Assembly (NCBI RefSeq): GCF_002019605.1
Contig: NZ_KV917368.1
Span: 2,821,517-2,885,516, forward strand
DNA: 64,000 nucleotides
Direction of reading: 5' to 3'
From: Alkalihalobacterium alkalinitrilicum
GTDB taxonomy: Bacteria; Bacillota; Bacilli; Bacillales; Bacillaceae_F
The first letter of the stretch is position 1; each line of letters opens with the position of its first letter. The notes beneath the pieces were generated by a model. The model searched no databases. It was not told the origin of the DNA and saw nothing but the letters and a program-made list of their open reading frames with translations. Of this stretch, positions 20,753 through 30,390 are shown in pieces. Both the position numbers and the translations under genes were made by a program.

Positions 20753-20971
20753 CTAACGAAAACGACCGATTATAAATAAAATCAGTGAAATAACTACACT
20801 TAACACTATCGAGGTTACAATTGGAAAGTAAAATGTTGTATTTTCTTTTTTAATTAAAATATCTCCTGGTAACTTTCCTAAAGGTATAATCCTTCCACCT
20901 ACTTGCCACAAGACCCCAATTACAACTAAAATAATACCAATTGTGATTAATAGCTTAGGCATATTGCTCAA
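20753..20971 (-). CDS. DUF2905 small membrane protein
   Basis: 72 residues from a TTG start that overlaps the ruvB stop by 4 nt (TTGA), with GGAGGTG eight nt upstream inside ruvB. Two transmembrane helices are separated by [26 protein letters not shown], the DUF2905 signature (PLGRLPGDI). Function unknown; often found next to ruvAB and queA in Firmicutes. Confidence 0.85.
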   Translation of the reverse strand: MSNMPKLLITIGIILVVIGVLWQVGGRIIPLGKLPGDILIKKENTTFYFPIVTSIVLSVVISLILFIIGRFR

Positions 20972-21969
20972 GCTTCTGGCACCTCCAAATGAAAATGGTC
21001 ATAAACTAAGGGCGTTACTACCCGCCCACGCGGTGTCCTTTGTAAAAAACCAATTTGAAGTAAGTAGGGTTCATATACTTCCTCAATCGTATCAGGTTCT
21101 TCACCGATAGTTGCAGCAATCGTATCAATACCAACAGGACCACCACGAAATTTTTCAATAATCCCCATTAATAATTTATGATCAATATGATCTAATCCTA
21201 AACGGTCTACTTGAAGTCGTTCTAACGCATGATGAGCTATAGGTGCCGTAATTTGTCCATCTCCTTGTACTTGGGCAAAATCTCGCACTCGTCTTAATAA
21301 ACGATTGGCAATCCTCGGTGTCCCCCGTGACCTTCTCGCAATCTCTAATGCCGCATCTTCACCAACCTCTACTTCTAAAATATCTGACGTTCTTAGGACA
21401 ATTTGTGCCAGTTCTTTTTCATTGTAGTATTCGAGTCTTGACAACACTCCAAAACGATCTCGTAAAGGGGCCGTTAATAATCCCGCTCGTGTTGTAGCCC
21501 CCACTAGTGTAAACGGTGGTAAATCAAGACGAACAGACCTAGCTGTTGAACCTTTTCCAATGACGATATCGATACAAAAGTCTTCCATCGCTGGATACAA
21601 TACTTCTTCAACAACACGGTTTAAACGGTGAATTTCATCAATAAAAAGTACATCTCCAGGTTCAAGTGCTGTTAGAACAGCAGCTAAATCGCCTGGTCGT
21701 TCAATTGCAGGTCCCGAAGTGGTTCTCATTTGAACGCCCATTTCATTTGCGATAATGGCGGAAAGTGTTGTTTTTCCAAGTCCTGGAGGTCCATATAATA
21801 GCACATGATCTAGACACTCTTGTCGCATTTTGGCTGCTTCTATAAAAACTTTTAAATTTTCTTTAACTTTCTCCTGTCCGATATACTGAGAAAATTGTTG
21901 CGGACGGAGAGTGCCCTCAATCATGTCTTCTTCAATCTGCGCTTTTGCAGAAATAATACGTTCTTCCAC
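20968..21969 (-). CDS. ruvB: Holliday junction branch migration ATPase RuvB
   Basis: 333 residues. AAA+ motor that drives branch migration with RuvA. It shows Walker [12 protein letters not shown] (about 60-70), Walker [10 protein letters not shown] (about 110), sensor ATTRAG (about 154-159), the arginine-finger region RDRFG and the C-terminal winged helix ([16 protein letters not shown]). It follows ruvA by 28 bp. Confidence 0.97.
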   Translation of the reverse strand: MEERIISAKAQIEEDMIEGTLRPQQFSQYIGQEKVKENLKVFIEAAKMRQECLDHVLLYGPPGLGKTTLSAIIANEMGVQMRTTSGPAIERPGDLAAVLTALEPGDVLFIDEIHRLNRVVEEVLYPAMEDFCIDIVIGKGSTARSVRLDLPPFTLVGATTRAGLLTAPLRDRFGVLSRLEYYNEKELAQIVLRTSDILEVEVGEDAALEIARRSRGTPRIANRLLRRVRDFAQVQGDGQITAPIAHHALERLQVDRLGLDHIDHKLLMGIIEKFRGGPVGIDTIAATIGEEPDTIEEVYEPYLLQIGFLQRTPRGRVVTPLVYDHFHLEVPEA

Positions 21970-21997
21970 GATTTTTTCCTCCTGTCCGTTTTATCTA

Positions 21998-22612
21998 TTA
22001 GAGCTTCAACATGAGTTGTAATGCCATTTTAATATATTGATCCGTTGTCGTCTGTTCTTTTGCTAACTGTGGAACAATTTTATTGATTTCTCGATCAACA
22101 TAGCCAAGTGCCTTTAACGCTTCAACAGCTTCCTCGAGCTCTTTGGATAAGTTGTTTTTACTAGCTTTATTAAAAACTTCCGAAATATCTTGTTGGAATA
22201 AATTCGGGGCAAATTCATCTAATTTACCTTTTAAGTCCAATATAATTTGTCGAGCCGTTTTTTTACCGACACCCGGAAATTTCACTAGAAATTTTTCATC
22301 CTCTTCTTCAATTGCATTAACCAATTGTTCTGGCTGACCAGAAGCTAATATCGCCAATGCTCCTTTTGGCCCAATACCTGAAACATTTAATAACTTTTCA
22401 AATAAATGTCTCTCTTTTCTTGTTTTAAATCCATATAAACGGATCAAATCTTCTCGCACATGTTGATATGTATAAATTTTACATTCATCGTTTAACTCTT
22501 TTTGAAAAATGTAAGGATTGGGGCAATGGATTTGATAGCCTATTCCACTAACTTCAATAACTATATATTGAACATCAATAAATTCTACTTTTCCATGTAT
22601 AAAATCAAACAA
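21998..22612 (-). CDS. ruvA: Holliday junction branch migration protein RuvA
   Basis: 204 residues from a TTG start with AAGGAG eight nt upstream. OB fold (1-62), two helix-hairpin-helix motifs ([29 protein letters not shown]) and a C-terminal RuvB-binding domain ([11 protein letters not shown]). It binds Holliday junctions as a tetramer and loads RuvB. The 506-bp gap upstream (22613-23118) holds AT-rich sequence, then a structured repeat (22857-23069) and the bofC terminator. Confidence 0.96.
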   Translation of the reverse strand: MFDFIHGKVEFIDVQYIVIEVSGIGYQIHCPNPYIFQKELNDECKIYTYQHVREDLIRLYGFKTRKERHLFEKLLNVSGIGPKGALAILASGQPEQLVNAIEEEDEKFLVKFPGVGKKTARQIILDLKGKLDEFAPNLFQQDISEVFNKASKNNLSKELEEAVEALKALGYVDREINKIVPQLAKEQTTTDQYIKMALQLMLKL

Positions 22613-22856
22613 AAAACTCTCTCCTTCTAACTAAATTAATACTTATACTGTTTCTCCAAAAATAATGAAAACCGCTGTTTTACCTTTATTTTCACCCTTT
22701 AAAGAATTTATTTTTCTTATAGTATAAAAACGAACATGTATTTCTATTTTATCATATCTGTTTCCTTTCATATAGTACACGAATATTTAAACGAGCACCT
22801 ATAAAGTAAAGTTATAAGTCACTTATTAGTACACAGGATATGTCGACAAAAATAAC

Positions 22857-23069
22857 TAAAGTGAAACTTCCATCAGTGAGGGGTTTTCCTCTTCCCCCTA
22901 CTGATGGTTAGTTGAGGCCCACACGATGTGGGTCACACAGACGTTGCCACAGGAACTGGCGCATATAGTCTGTGTTCATTTAGTACTGACAGTTTATCCC
23001 CAACTTATCCTTCTTTGATTCTTCGAAGACTTTAAGTGGGGGTATTACTGCCAGTTGTTGCGGGATAAA
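22857..23069. repeat. about 215-bp structured element, copy 1
   Basis: The stretch from TAAAGTGAAACTTCCATCAGT to GTTGCGGGATAAA recurs almost completely at 56799-57013. Reading left to right it can form: hairpin A (CCATCAGT/ACTGATGG, 22870-22907), hairpin B (CCCACACGATGTGGG), hairpin C (CACAGAC/GTCTGTG enclosing GCCA/TGGC), and hairpin D (ACTGACAGT/ACTGCCAGT enclosing AACTT/AAGT and CTTC/GAAG). No reading frame is conserved between copies. It lies between bofC and ruvA, both minus. Nature unknown: mobile non-autonomous element or structured RNA. Confidence 0.8.
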
Positions 23070-23088
23070 TTTTACCGCGTACAACCGC

Positions 23089-23113
23089 AAAAAAGACGTG
23101 AAGATTTCACGCC
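23089..23113 (-). terminator. terminator after bofC
   Basis: Hairpin GGCGTGAA/TTCACGTC followed by TTTTTT on the minus strand, 5 bp after the bofC stop. Confidence 0.88.
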
Positions 23114-23118
23114 TTTAC

Positions 23119-23706
23119 TTACATTTCAGTTATAGCATACTTTTTAAATGTTTTTAAAACTTCTTGATAATTTTCACGAGACATAACAGGAATGCCATTT
23201 TTTAGTTCACTTTCATGGTGACTTTTTAATTTCTTCGTATTAATTTGAAAAAAAGATTGAATAATTCTTTTTTCATCTGGTTTTCCTTCATAAATATTTA
23301 ACACACCTTCATCAGAAATCCCAAAATAACCATTAATCTTAAGTAAAGGTGATATATCATCAATCTCTTGAATAAAATGAACCTCTTGTTCATTTTGATC
23401 GATTAGTAACCAGTCATCGTAAAATGCCCAAAAATCTTCCATGGACCAAATTGTCTCTTCAACAATTTCTTCGCTTATCTCACCATCTAAATAAACTCGT
23501 TCTAATTTAACTTGAATTGTTTTAGGACCAACTTCATTATTTTGATTAGTCTTTATTACAGAAACAGTTGATTTAGAGGCATGAGCCAAATATGATTTTT
23601 CATTTTCACTCTGAAAGCCGAGAAGCAAAATACCACTTAATGAAAACAGGACAGCTACAACCATATGTTTTTTTGTAATTTTCTTGATGATTTGACCGCC
23701 CTTCAT
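23119..23706 (-). CDS. bofC: BofC-like forespore protein (bypass-of-forespore C)
   Basis: 195 residues from the ATG at 23704-23706. An N-terminal membrane segment (about 11-31, VVAVLFSLSGILLLGF) acts as signal or anchor, followed by a soluble domain with VKLERVYLDGEISEEIVEETIWSMEDFW and GYFGISDEGVLNIYEG, typical of BofC. In B. subtilis, BofC is made in the forespore and tunes SpoIVB signalling to pro-sigma-K processing. The site next to ruvA is conserved. Slightly longer than B. subtilis BofC (170). Confidence 0.85.
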   Translation of the reverse strand: MKGGQIIKKITKKHMVVAVLFSLSGILLLGFQSENEKSYLAHASKSTVSVIKTNQNNEVGPKTIQVKLERVYLDGEISEEIVEETIWSMEDFWAFYDDWLLIDQNEQEVHFIQEIDDISPLLKINGYFGISDEGVLNIYEGKPDEKRIIQSFFQINTKKLKSHHESELKNGIPVMSRENYQEVLKTFKKYAITEM

Positions 23707-23721
23707 ATAACCACCACCATA

Positions 23722-23777
23722 TAAAAAAATAAAAGCATTATTCATTTTCTATCATGGCCATGAATAAATGCTTTTAT
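23722..23777 (-). terminator. terminator immediately upstream of bofC
   Basis: Inverted repeat ATAAAAGCATTTATTCAT / ATGAATAATGCTTTTAT followed by TTTTTTT on the minus strand, ending 16 bp before the bofC start. It would end transcripts arriving from the CoxA-like gene, leaving little room for a bofC promoter between it and the gene. Confidence 0.7.
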
Positions 23778-23910
23778 CCGGTCTTGATAAATGAATCCTA
23801 ATTTGCTTGACTTTTAGTATCAAATATTTAGCTATTTCTCCTTATTATACTAATAATTTGAATATAAATATTTGATTTTGTTTATGCTATAAAACGAAAA
23901 GCATATGTAT

Positions 23911-23939
23911 TTGAACAGGAGATATTATCTCCTGTTCAA
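23911..23939. terminator. perfect hairpin after the CoxA-like gene
   Basis: Perfect 13-bp inverted repeat TTGAACAGGAGAT / ATCTCCTGTTCAA with a 3-nt loop, 6 bp after the stop of the lipoprotein gene. There is no good T-run on either strand, so it may protect the transcript end rather than terminate. Confidence 0.55.
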
Positions 23940-23945
23940 GTAATA

Positions 23946-25148
23946 CTAGTTACGTGTACGTTCAAATGGTCGACCAGCTGCACGCCCTAAGTCTCTAACC
24001 ATTTCTGTAAAAGTAGCTCCTATTTCATCAAAAGCTGCTCCTCCACGTAAACGGTCATCCATTGTACGTACTCGTGTTACTTGATCTCTGTCTGTTACAA
24101 CATGAACGTTCTTACCACGAACCATGTTTTCAATGTTATTTTCAACCTTTTCTTCTAATTTAGCTTGGTTTGCACCTTGTTTAGTTGGTTCAACAGCAAC
24201 TACAACTTCGTCATCATGCATAACTACTCGACAATTACGAATACCATCCATGTTTTCAACAGTACGCTCTATTTGTTGCACTGTTTGTCCATCATAGTTG
24301 CTGTGATAATTAGCAGTAGTTTGACCTTTCATTGTACGGTTTTGACCACGTAATACCCCACGTTGGTCTACCATACCTTCACGATTTCCACCAGTTATGC
24401 CAGTTTCACCACCACGTGTACCCGCTTGACCATCAATGCCAGTTCCACGTGTACCTGCTCTTCCTTGAATACCAACTCCACCTTGTTGACCATCATCTAA
24501 TGTTCCATGTGGAACAGCAGTTCCTGCCCCAGTCATTCCTGTTCTACCAGCCATTCCTCGTTCAGAAAAACCTGCTCCACCGATACCAGTACCTCTTAAG
24601 CCAGCACCACGATCATTAACCCCCAATTGACCACCACGAATGCCACGGCCTTGACGTTGTTCAACACCATATCCAGTAATTCCTTGACGGCCAGTACGAT
24701 GGTTTGGTGTAAACATATCTGTAATAGGCCCTTCGCCTGTCCATCTCGCACCTGTTACACCACGTCCGCCTGTACCAGCGGCACCTTGACCAGTTACCCC
24801 TGCTCCGCGGTTGCCAACACCAAACCAGCCACCACCAGCTCCGGCTCCACCGCCTGCTCCAGCTCCTTGACCAAATAAGCCACCACCAGCTCCAGCTTGA
24901 CCTTGTGCACCTGCTCCACGGCCTTGTCCAAATACTCCACCTTCAGCACCAACAGCGCCATGAGCACCAGTGCCAGCTGCACCTACTCCTGTTCCAGCAC
25001 CCTGTCTAGTGCCATCCATTGTATATCCAATCTCTCGGTTAGCCGCTCCTGCGCCACCCATGTCTCTTGCTTGATTATCGACACCACAACCAGCTAAACC
25101 ACCTATAATCATTGTTGCTGCAGTAATTGTAATCGCGAATTTTCGCAT
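23946..25148 (-). CDS. YhcN/YlaJ-family sporulation lipoprotein, CoxA-like, with long Gly-rich region
   Basis: 400 residues from the ATG at 25146-25148 (AAAGGAGG upstream). A lipoprotein signal ends in the lipobox LAGC (Cys21). Residues about 40-285 are low-complexity Gly/Ala/Arg/Gln repeats (GAGG, GQG, GTRG). The last 110 residues (IRNCRVVMHDDEVVVAVEP ... VHVVTDRDQVTRV) form the YhcN/YlaJ domain found in spore cortex and germination lipoproteins. Its position beside safA matches coxA of B. subtilis, a spore cortex protein. The Gly-rich insert is much longer than I would expect for CoxA. Confidence 0.8.
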   Translation of the reverse strand: MRKFAITITAATMIIGGLAGCGVDNQARDMGGAGAANREIGYTMDGTRQGAGTGVGAAGTGAHGAVGAEGGVFGQGRGAGAQGQAGAGGGLFGQGAGAGGGAGAGGGWFGVGNRGAGVTGQGAAGTGGRGVTGARWTGEGPITDMFTPNHRTGRQGITGYGVEQRQGRGIRGGQLGVNDRGAGLRGTGIGGAGFSERGMAGRTGMTGAGTAVPHGTLDDGQQGGVGIQGRAGTRGTGIDGQAGTRGGETGITGGNREGMVDQRGVLRGQNRTMKGQTTANYHSNYDGQTVQQIERTVENMDGIRNCRVVMHDDEVVVAVEPTKQGANQAKLEEKVENNIENMVRGKNVHVVTDRDQVTRVRTMDDRLRGGAAFDEIGATFTEMVRDLGRAAGRPFERTRN

Positions 25149-25311
25149 TTGATAACCTCCTTTCACCATTTATAGTGGCATTTTAAGATCCTTTTTAGTC
25201 TGTTAATATGTAGGAAAAGAAGTAAAAACAAGGGGAGATTTTAAATCCATTTAAATCTAAAAAATCTAAAAAATCTAAATTAATTCAGCTTTTTAGTTTT
25301 TAAAGCCAATA

Positions 25312-25340
25312 TAAAGAAGAGACAACAGTACGTTGTCTCC
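25312..25340 (-). terminator. terminator after safA
   Basis: Hairpin GAGACAAC/GTTGTCTC followed by TTCTTTAT on the minus strand, about 18 bp after the safA stop. The 209-bp gap from here to the next gene is AT-rich, with an imperfect AAATCTAAA triplication near 25250-25280. Confidence 0.75.
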
Positions 25341-25357
25341 TCTCATTCATTTGTTCA

Positions 25358-26608
25358 TCAATCGTCAAAGTCATCAAATTCTTGAAACTGATGCGGCATT
25401 TGTGGACTCATTGGTTGACTAGGTCCTTGCATCATGCCTGGTGACATCGGTTGCGAAGGTGCCATTCCTCCCCAATCCTGCATTCCTTCGATTGCTTGTT
25501 GTTGTGATCCAAACTGTTGATACGGCATTGCTTGTTGTGGTGCCATTTGATGCGGTTGTTGAAATGGCATCGCTTGATGTGGTGCCATTTGATGCGGTTG
25601 ATACGGCATCGCCTGCTGTGGTGCCATTTGATGCGGTTGATACGGCATCGCCTGCTGTGGTGCCATTTGATGCGGTTGATACGGCATCGCCTGCTGTGGT
25701 GCCATTTGATGCGGTTGATACGGCATCGCCTGCTGTGGTGCCATTTGATGCGGTTGATACGGCATCGCCTGCTGTGGTGCCATTTGATGCTGTTGATATG
25801 GCATCGCCTGCTGTGGTGCCATTTGCTGCGGTTGTTGATACGGCATCGCTTGATGTGGTGCCATTTGCTGCGGTTGGTATGGCATTGTTTGTGCATAGTA
25901 TGGTGTCATATTTTGTTGATATGGCATCGGAGAACCTCCACCACAAGGAGCACAACCTGGTTGTACTGGAGAAATTGGATAGTACGGTGGACATGGCACC
26001 ATTTGTGGCATAGGGGCCATAGGGGCCATAGGTGCCATAGTAGGCTGCATTTGAGGTTTCATCATTGGTGGCGCCTCCTTTATTGGCATAACTGGTGGTT
26101 TCTTTGGCATCTCTGGCTTAATCATTTCCTTAGGTTTTTCCACCTTTGGAGCAACTGGTGGTTTCGGAACTTTGGGCATTGGTGCCTTATAAGGTTGTGG
26201 TTTATAAATATTAAAGTTCATGTTAAATTCTTGCATTTGCTTTGCTGTTAATGGCTGTGGTGGCGGTGCCGTTGGCATCATCATTGGCGGCATTTCTGGC
26301 ATTGGTACTTCTTTTGGTTTTTCTGGTGGCTGTGGTGCCACTTTTGGTTTTTCTTTTACTGGTGGTGTGACTGGTGCTTCTTTCTTTACGATGGGAGCTT
26401 CTTTTTTGGCCATACCAACGAGAGAATCGTATGGTTGTTCTTTTTTTACAGGCACACTCCCTGTAGGTATTTTAATTTTCATTCCTGGCATAATCATGTC
26501 TGGATTCGAAAGGTGGTTATTTGCCGCTTTTAGTTGTTCAAAGTCAACATTGTACTTTTTTGCCAATTTCCATAAAGTATCTCCTTTTTGTACAATATGA
26601 ATTTTCAT
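25358..26608 (-). CDS. safA: spore coat assembly protein SafA
   Basis: 416 residues. The N-terminal LysM domain (MKIHIVQKGDTLWKLAKKYNVDFEQLK ... KIPTG, 1-51) anchors the protein to peptidoglycan of the cortex-coat interface. A Pro/Lys/Met-rich linker (52-205), a short Cys-containing segment (CPPYYPISPVQPGCAPC) and a C-terminal Met/Gln/Pro repeat region follow. SafA is the morphogenetic protein for the inner spore coat. Its place upstream of the CoxA-like gene and next to nadA is as in B. subtilis. The gene carries an in-frame 39-bp tandem repeat. Confidence 0.93.
   Translation of the reverse strand: MKIHIVQKGDTLWKLAKKYNVDFEQLKAANNHLSNPDMIMPGMKIKIPTGSVPVKKEQPYDSLVGMAKKEAPIVKKEAPVTPPVKEKPKVAPQPPEKPKEVPMPEMPPMMMPTAPPPQPLTAKQMQEFNMNFNIYKPQPYKAPMPKVPKPPVAPKVEKPKEMIKPEMPKKPPVMPIKEAPPMMKPQMQPTMAPMAPMAPMPQMVPCPPYYPISPVQPGCAPCGGGSPMPYQQNMTPYYAQTMPYQPQQMAPHQAMPYQQPQQMAPQQAMPYQQHQMAPQQAMPYQPHQMAPQQAMPYQPHQMAPQQAMPYQPHQMAPQQAMPYQPHQMAPQQAMPYQPHQMAPHQAMPFQQPHQMAPQQAMPYQQFGSQQQAIEGMQDWGGMAPSQPMSPGMMQGPSQPMSPQMPHQFQEFDDFDD
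25520..25875 (-). repeat. 39-bp in-frame tandem repeat within safA
   Basis: About nine units encoding MAPQQAMPYQPHQ or close variants (13 residues, 39 bp). Five central units are identical in protein and nearly so in DNA; outer units vary (MAPHQAMPYQQPQQ, MAPHQAMPFQQPHQ). The near-identity of central units points to recent unit duplication, and copy number is likely to vary between strains. The repeats keep antisense frames open, which explains long spurious frames on the plus strand here. Confidence 0.93.
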
Positions 26609-26783
26609 AGTTCTCCCTCCTTAACTTAGTTTCCATTCCTTTTTGAATAATGGACGAAATGATTACTCTAAGGTCAATCTATGCTTACTTAACTCGTCCT
26701 ATAACTACGAAAATTGGTAGAGTTTTTTTGAAGGGAGCATTATTCAATGAACATCTTAAGCATTTCAATTTGGAATTGTATTC

Positions 26784-26816
26784 AAAAAAAAGAAGGAGAC
26801 CTACTTCATCTCCTTC
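26784..26816 (-). terminator. terminator after nadA
   Basis: Perfect GAAGGAGA/TCTCCTTC stem followed by eight Ts on the minus strand, starting 9 bp after the nadA stop. Confidence 0.92.
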
Positions 26817-26824
26817 ATGCTTAC

Positions 26825-27928
26825 TTATGCACGTTGTAACATCCGCTCTAATGCAAGTAAAGCGTCTGTGGCCACTTCTGGTCCAACTTTAATCTGGTTG
26901 ATTGCATTCCCATCTACTATTGATTCTAATGACCATAATAAATGAGGCAGATCGATGCGGTTCATCGTTAAACATGGACACATATTTGGGTTTAATGAAA
27001 TAACTGTTTTATCTGTGTGAACATTACCTAAGCGACGAACCAAGTTCATTTCTGTCCCAACAGCCCACTTACTATTAGCTGGAGCAGCTTTTAGCTTTTC
27101 AATAATGTAATGGGTTGATCCTGCATCATCTGCTAATTGAACCACCTCATGAGTACACTCTGGATGAACAATAATTTGAAACTCTGGGTCTGATTCACGC
27201 AGTTCCCGAATATTCTCCACTGTAAATTTCTCATGAACCGAACAATGACCCTTCCATAAAATTACTTTTATTTCTTCAAGTTCACCTTCATACTCTAACC
27301 TTTCGATAATAGGGTCCCAAACTGCCATTTGTTCAAGGGGAATTCCTAGATCAAAAGCCGTATTTCTTCCTAAATGTTGGTCTGGCAAAAATAAAATTCG
27401 TTCTTTTTGAGTAAATGCCCACTCAACCATCTTTTTCGCATTAGAGGAAGTGACAGTCGCTCCCCCATTACGACCACAAAACGCTTTAATCGCAGCTGTA
27501 CTATTTACATACGTTAAAGGTAGGATTGTATCTCCAAAATCTTTCTCTAATGCTTTCCATGCTTTTTCTGTTTGGTTAATATCAGCCATATCTGCCATCG
27601 AGCAGCCCGCACGCATATCAGGCAAAACAACTATTTGACGCTCATCTGTTAAAATGTCGGCTGTTTCAGCCATAAAGTGTACACCACAAAATACTACAAA
27701 ATCAGCTTCAGTATTTTTTGCGGAAATTTGAGCAAGCTGCAATGAATCTCCTGTTACGTCAGCAAATTGAATGACTTCATCTCTCTGATAATGGTGTCCT
27801 GGAATGAATAGACGTTTCCCTAATTCTGCCTTAATTTCACGAATTCTAGTTTCCATTTCTTCCGTCGTCATATCACGATATTTTTCTGGAAGCATTTGAT
27901 TGGTATTTAATAATTCTTGTAAGCTCAT
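26825..27928 (-). CDS. nadA: quinolinate synthase
   Basis: 367 residues, the Bacillus-type longer NadA. It condenses iminoaspartate and dihydroxyacetone phosphate to quinolinate using a [4Fe-4S] cluster. Three cluster Cys are visible at 109 (RAGCSMAD), 229 (WKGHCSVHE) and 319 (NMCPCLTMN). The start overlaps the nadC stop by 4 nt (ATGA). Last gene of nadB-nadC-nadA, the reverse of many other orders but as in B. subtilis. Confidence 0.97.
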   Translation of the reverse strand: MSLQELLNTNQMLPEKYRDMTTEEMETRIREIKAELGKRLFIPGHHYQRDEVIQFADVTGDSLQLAQISAKNTEADFVVFCGVHFMAETADILTDERQIVVLPDMRAGCSMADMADINQTEKAWKALEKDFGDTILPLTYVNSTAAIKAFCGRNGGATVTSSNAKKMVEWAFTQKERILFLPDQHLGRNTAFDLGIPLEQMAVWDPIIERLEYEGELEEIKVILWKGHCSVHEKFTVENIRELRESDPEFQIIVHPECTHEVVQLADDAGSTHYIIEKLKAAPANSKWAVGTEMNLVRRLGNVHTDKTVISLNPNMCPCLTMNRIDLPHLLWSLESIVDGNAINQIKVGPEVATDALLALERMLQRA

Positions 27929-28770
27929 CCTTTTTTTCCTCCTTCTAAATTAAAGCTTATATCTAATGCCGATACTGAATGTGTTAATGCACCTAATGAA
28001 ATATAATCCACACCTACATTTCGGTAAAGAGCCAAGTTGTTGACTTGAATTCCACCCGATGCCTCCGTAACAATATGTTCTGGAACTAATTGAACCCATT
28101 TTTCCATCACATCTGGTGGGCAATTGTCAAACATAATAATATGAGCCCCTGCTTCAACCGCTTCTCGTACTTCTTCCTCCGTTTCAACTTCAACCTCAAT
28201 TTTTACCATGTGGCCTAGGCTTGCTTTAGCTTTATTTACAGCTTGAGTAATACTTCCTGCTGCTGTAATATGGTTGTCCTTAATCATTACACCATCATAT
28301 AAACCAAAACGATGATTAAATCCTCCTCCACTACGAACGGCATACTTTTCAAAAATTCGCAAACCAGGTGTTGTTTTTCTCGTATCACAAATTCTTGTAT
28401 GGCTGTCATTTAAAGTTTCAACCGCTTTGCTTGTGAATGTTGCAATTCCACTCATACGCTGCATTAAGTTTAGAATTACACGTTCACCAGTGAGCAATGT
28501 TTTTACTGGTCCTGTTACTTGGGCAACGCAAGTTCCATAGTCAACTCTATTCCCATCATGATAGTGATATAGAACATCAACGTTCGGATTCAGCATTTTA
28601 TAGCCGAGCTTAATGATATTTAATCCTGAAATTACACCCTCACCTTTTACAATAAAATGGCCTGTTCTAATATCCTCATCCGAAAAAATAGTGTTTGTTG
28701 AAATATCTCCTTCACCAATATCCTCAATAAAAAATTGCTGAAGCTTCTCTTTTACCTTAAGGTCATTCAT
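27925..28770 (-). CDS. nadC: nicotinate-nucleotide pyrophosphorylase (carboxylating)
   Basis: 281 residues. It converts quinolinate and PRPP to nicotinate mononucleotide. Motifs: [16 protein letters not shown] (about 96-111), TRKTTPGLR (about 131-139), [13 protein letters not shown] (about 145), KDNHI (about 165), EVEVET (about 190) and SGGI (about 249). Starts 10 bp after nadB and overlaps nadA. Confidence 0.97.
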   Translation of the reverse strand: MNDLKVKEKLQQFFIEDIGEGDISTNTIFSDEDIRTGHFIVKGEGVISGLNIIKLGYKMLNPNVDVLYHYHDGNRVDYGTCVAQVTGPVKTLLTGERVILNLMQRMSGIATFTSKAVETLNDSHTRICDTRKTTPGLRIFEKYAVRSGGGFNHRFGLYDGVMIKDNHITAAGSITQAVNKAKASLGHMVKIEVEVETEEEVREAVEAGAHIIMFDNCPPDVMEKWVQLVPEHIVTEASGGIQVNNLALYRNVGVDYISLGALTHSVSALDISFNLEGGKKG

Positions 28771-28780
28771 GTTTATCCCC

Positions 28781-30367
28781 CTATATTACAAAGTTACTAA
28801 CGAAACCTTTTTTGTTTAACACATACGGCTCACCCTTATGGATTGAACAAAAAACCGTCTGAAGTAAACAGTGGTCACTAGAAAGTGGATAGTCAATACG
28901 ATAATGGCTTCCTCGACTTTCTTTTCTACATAGTGCAGAAGCTGCAATTAAATAACCAATCGTCAGCATGTTGCGGATTACGTGTTGTTCCGAAGAAATT
29001 TGGTAATATTGATTAGACTGAATTAATGATTTATATTTTTCAAACCATCTTATTGCTTTCAATAAGTTTTCTTTTGTTCTGACAATACCTACCCATTTGG
29101 ACATAATCTCTTGTATTTCGTTTATTGTTGGAAGTTCTTGAACAGTGCTCATATCCTGACAAACGATTGGCATCACTTTCGTTTGTCGTACAGTTTCTTC
29201 AGTATGGAGAATCGTTCGAGCAAGTTCGTTTGCAAATACGACTCCTTCTAGTAAAGAATTACTTGCTAATCGATTTGCTCCATGGACACCTGTATTCGCA
29301 ACCTCTCCAATAGCATATAATCCGTCTAATGATGTTTTCCCTTGAGCATTTGTTTCGACTCCACCCATCATAAAATGAGCGCCAGGCGCAATGGGAATTA
29401 GCCCATTTTCTAACTGAATCCCTGCTTTAACACAAAGAGAAGACACTGATGGAAACTTCTTTTGAAAATCATGAATAGAACGGATATCTAAGAAAACTTT
29501 TTCATTTTTCAAAATCCTTTGGAAAATCACTCTTGCTACAACATCTCGAGGAGCTAGGTCACCAAGTTCATGCTTTCCTTCCATTAGTAACTGTCCGTCT
29601 TCAGTAACAAGACGAGCCCCTTCTCCCCTTACCGCTTCTGAAACTAACCCTGCACCTCTTCCATTCTTGACGAGCATCGTAGGATGAAATTGAACAAACT
29701 CCATATCAGCAAGTCGTGCTCCTGCACGGTATGCAAGGGCCATACCATCTCCAGTTATTGTCGAGTGATTAGATGTAACTGAATAGAGTTGTCCTGCCCC
29801 GCCCGTTGCTAGCACGACATGCGGTGCAAAATACCGAACGGGTTGTTGATATTTATCCAAACACACGACACCATAACATTGACCATTTTCAACCATTAAA
29901 TCTCTTGCATCCGTATGATCATGAATGGTTACATGCTGTTTTACTCTCGTAATAAGGCGAGTCGTTAATTCTTTTCCTGTCGCATCCCCACCAGCATGAA
30001 GAATTCGTCGTTTTAAATGAGCGCCTTCCTGACCTAATAAATACGTACCATCTTTTCCTTTATCAAATTGCACTCCAAGAGTTTCTAACTTTTCAATCAT
30101 TGTGGCTCCTTGCTTTACAAGAAGCTCAGTAACATCTTCATTATTGTAATGACAACCAGCGCGTAGCGTATCTAAAAAATGATCTCTCCAATCATCTTCT
30201 TGATCAATAACTGCTGCAATACCACCTTGAGCCATCATTGAATTACTATGAGAAACATCTGACTTTGTGATGATTATCACATTCTTGTGGAAAGAAAGAA
30301 GTTCAGCTGCCATTAGCCCTGCAATTCCACTTCCAACGATAATGACATCTGAATTAAATACTTTCAT
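28781..30367 (-). CDS. nadB: L-aspartate oxidase
   Basis: 528 residues. FAD flavoprotein that oxidises L-aspartate to iminoaspartate, first step of NAD synthesis. The dinucleotide-binding motif GSGIAGLMAAELL is at about 12-24; AQGGIAAV (about 47), RILHAGGDATGKEL (about 126) and TNTGVHGANRLASNSLLE-like ANTGVHGANRLASNSLLEG (about 356) mark the succinate dehydrogenase/aspartate oxidase family. AAGGAGGTC precedes the ATG. Divergent from nifS; the shared 145-bp region contains probable NiaR sites. Confidence 0.96.
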   Translation of the reverse strand: MKVFNSDVIIVGSGIAGLMAAELLSFHKNVIIITKSDVSHSNSMMAQGGIAAVIDQEDDWRDHFLDTLRAGCHYNNEDVTELLVKQGATMIEKLETLGVQFDKGKDGTYLLGQEGAHLKRRILHAGGDATGKELTTRLITRVKQHVTIHDHTDARDLMVENGQCYGVVCLDKYQQPVRYFAPHVVLATGGAGQLYSVTSNHSTITGDGMALAYRAGARLADMEFVQFHPTMLVKNGRGAGLVSEAVRGEGARLVTEDGQLLMEGKHELGDLAPRDVVARVIFQRILKNEKVFLDIRSIHDFQKKFPSVSSLCVKAGIQLENGLIPIAPGAHFMMGGVETNAQGKTSLDGLYAIGEVANTGVHGANRLASNSLLEGVVFANELARTILHTEETVRQTKVMPIVCQDMSTVQELPTINEIQEIMSKWVGIVRTKENLLKAIRWFEKYKSLIQSNQYYQISSEQHVIRNMLTIGYLIAASALCRKESRGSHYRIDYPLSSDHCLLQTVFCSIHKGEPYVLNKKGFVSNFVI

Positions 30368-30390
30368 AACTAAATGACCTCCTTAGCCAT

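Noticed and set aside
22613-22856. Possible small gene or csbX remnant between ruvA and the repeat
   Set aside because: AT-rich with stops in every frame and no start signal; I see nothing in it.
24332-25097. Plus-strand frames of 66-95 codons opposite the CoxA-like gene
   Set aside because: Antisense of a Gly-rich repeat; His- or Thr-rich nonsense composition and no start signals.
25419-25994. Alternative minus-strand frames (191 and 154 codons) in safA
   Set aside because: Same cause; the LysM-containing frame has the start site and matches SafA.
25441-26251. Long plus-strand frames of 190 and 244 codons opposite safA
   Set aside because: They exist because the 39-bp safA repeat is a multiple of three and lacks stops in the other frames; composition and lack of start signals show they are shadows.
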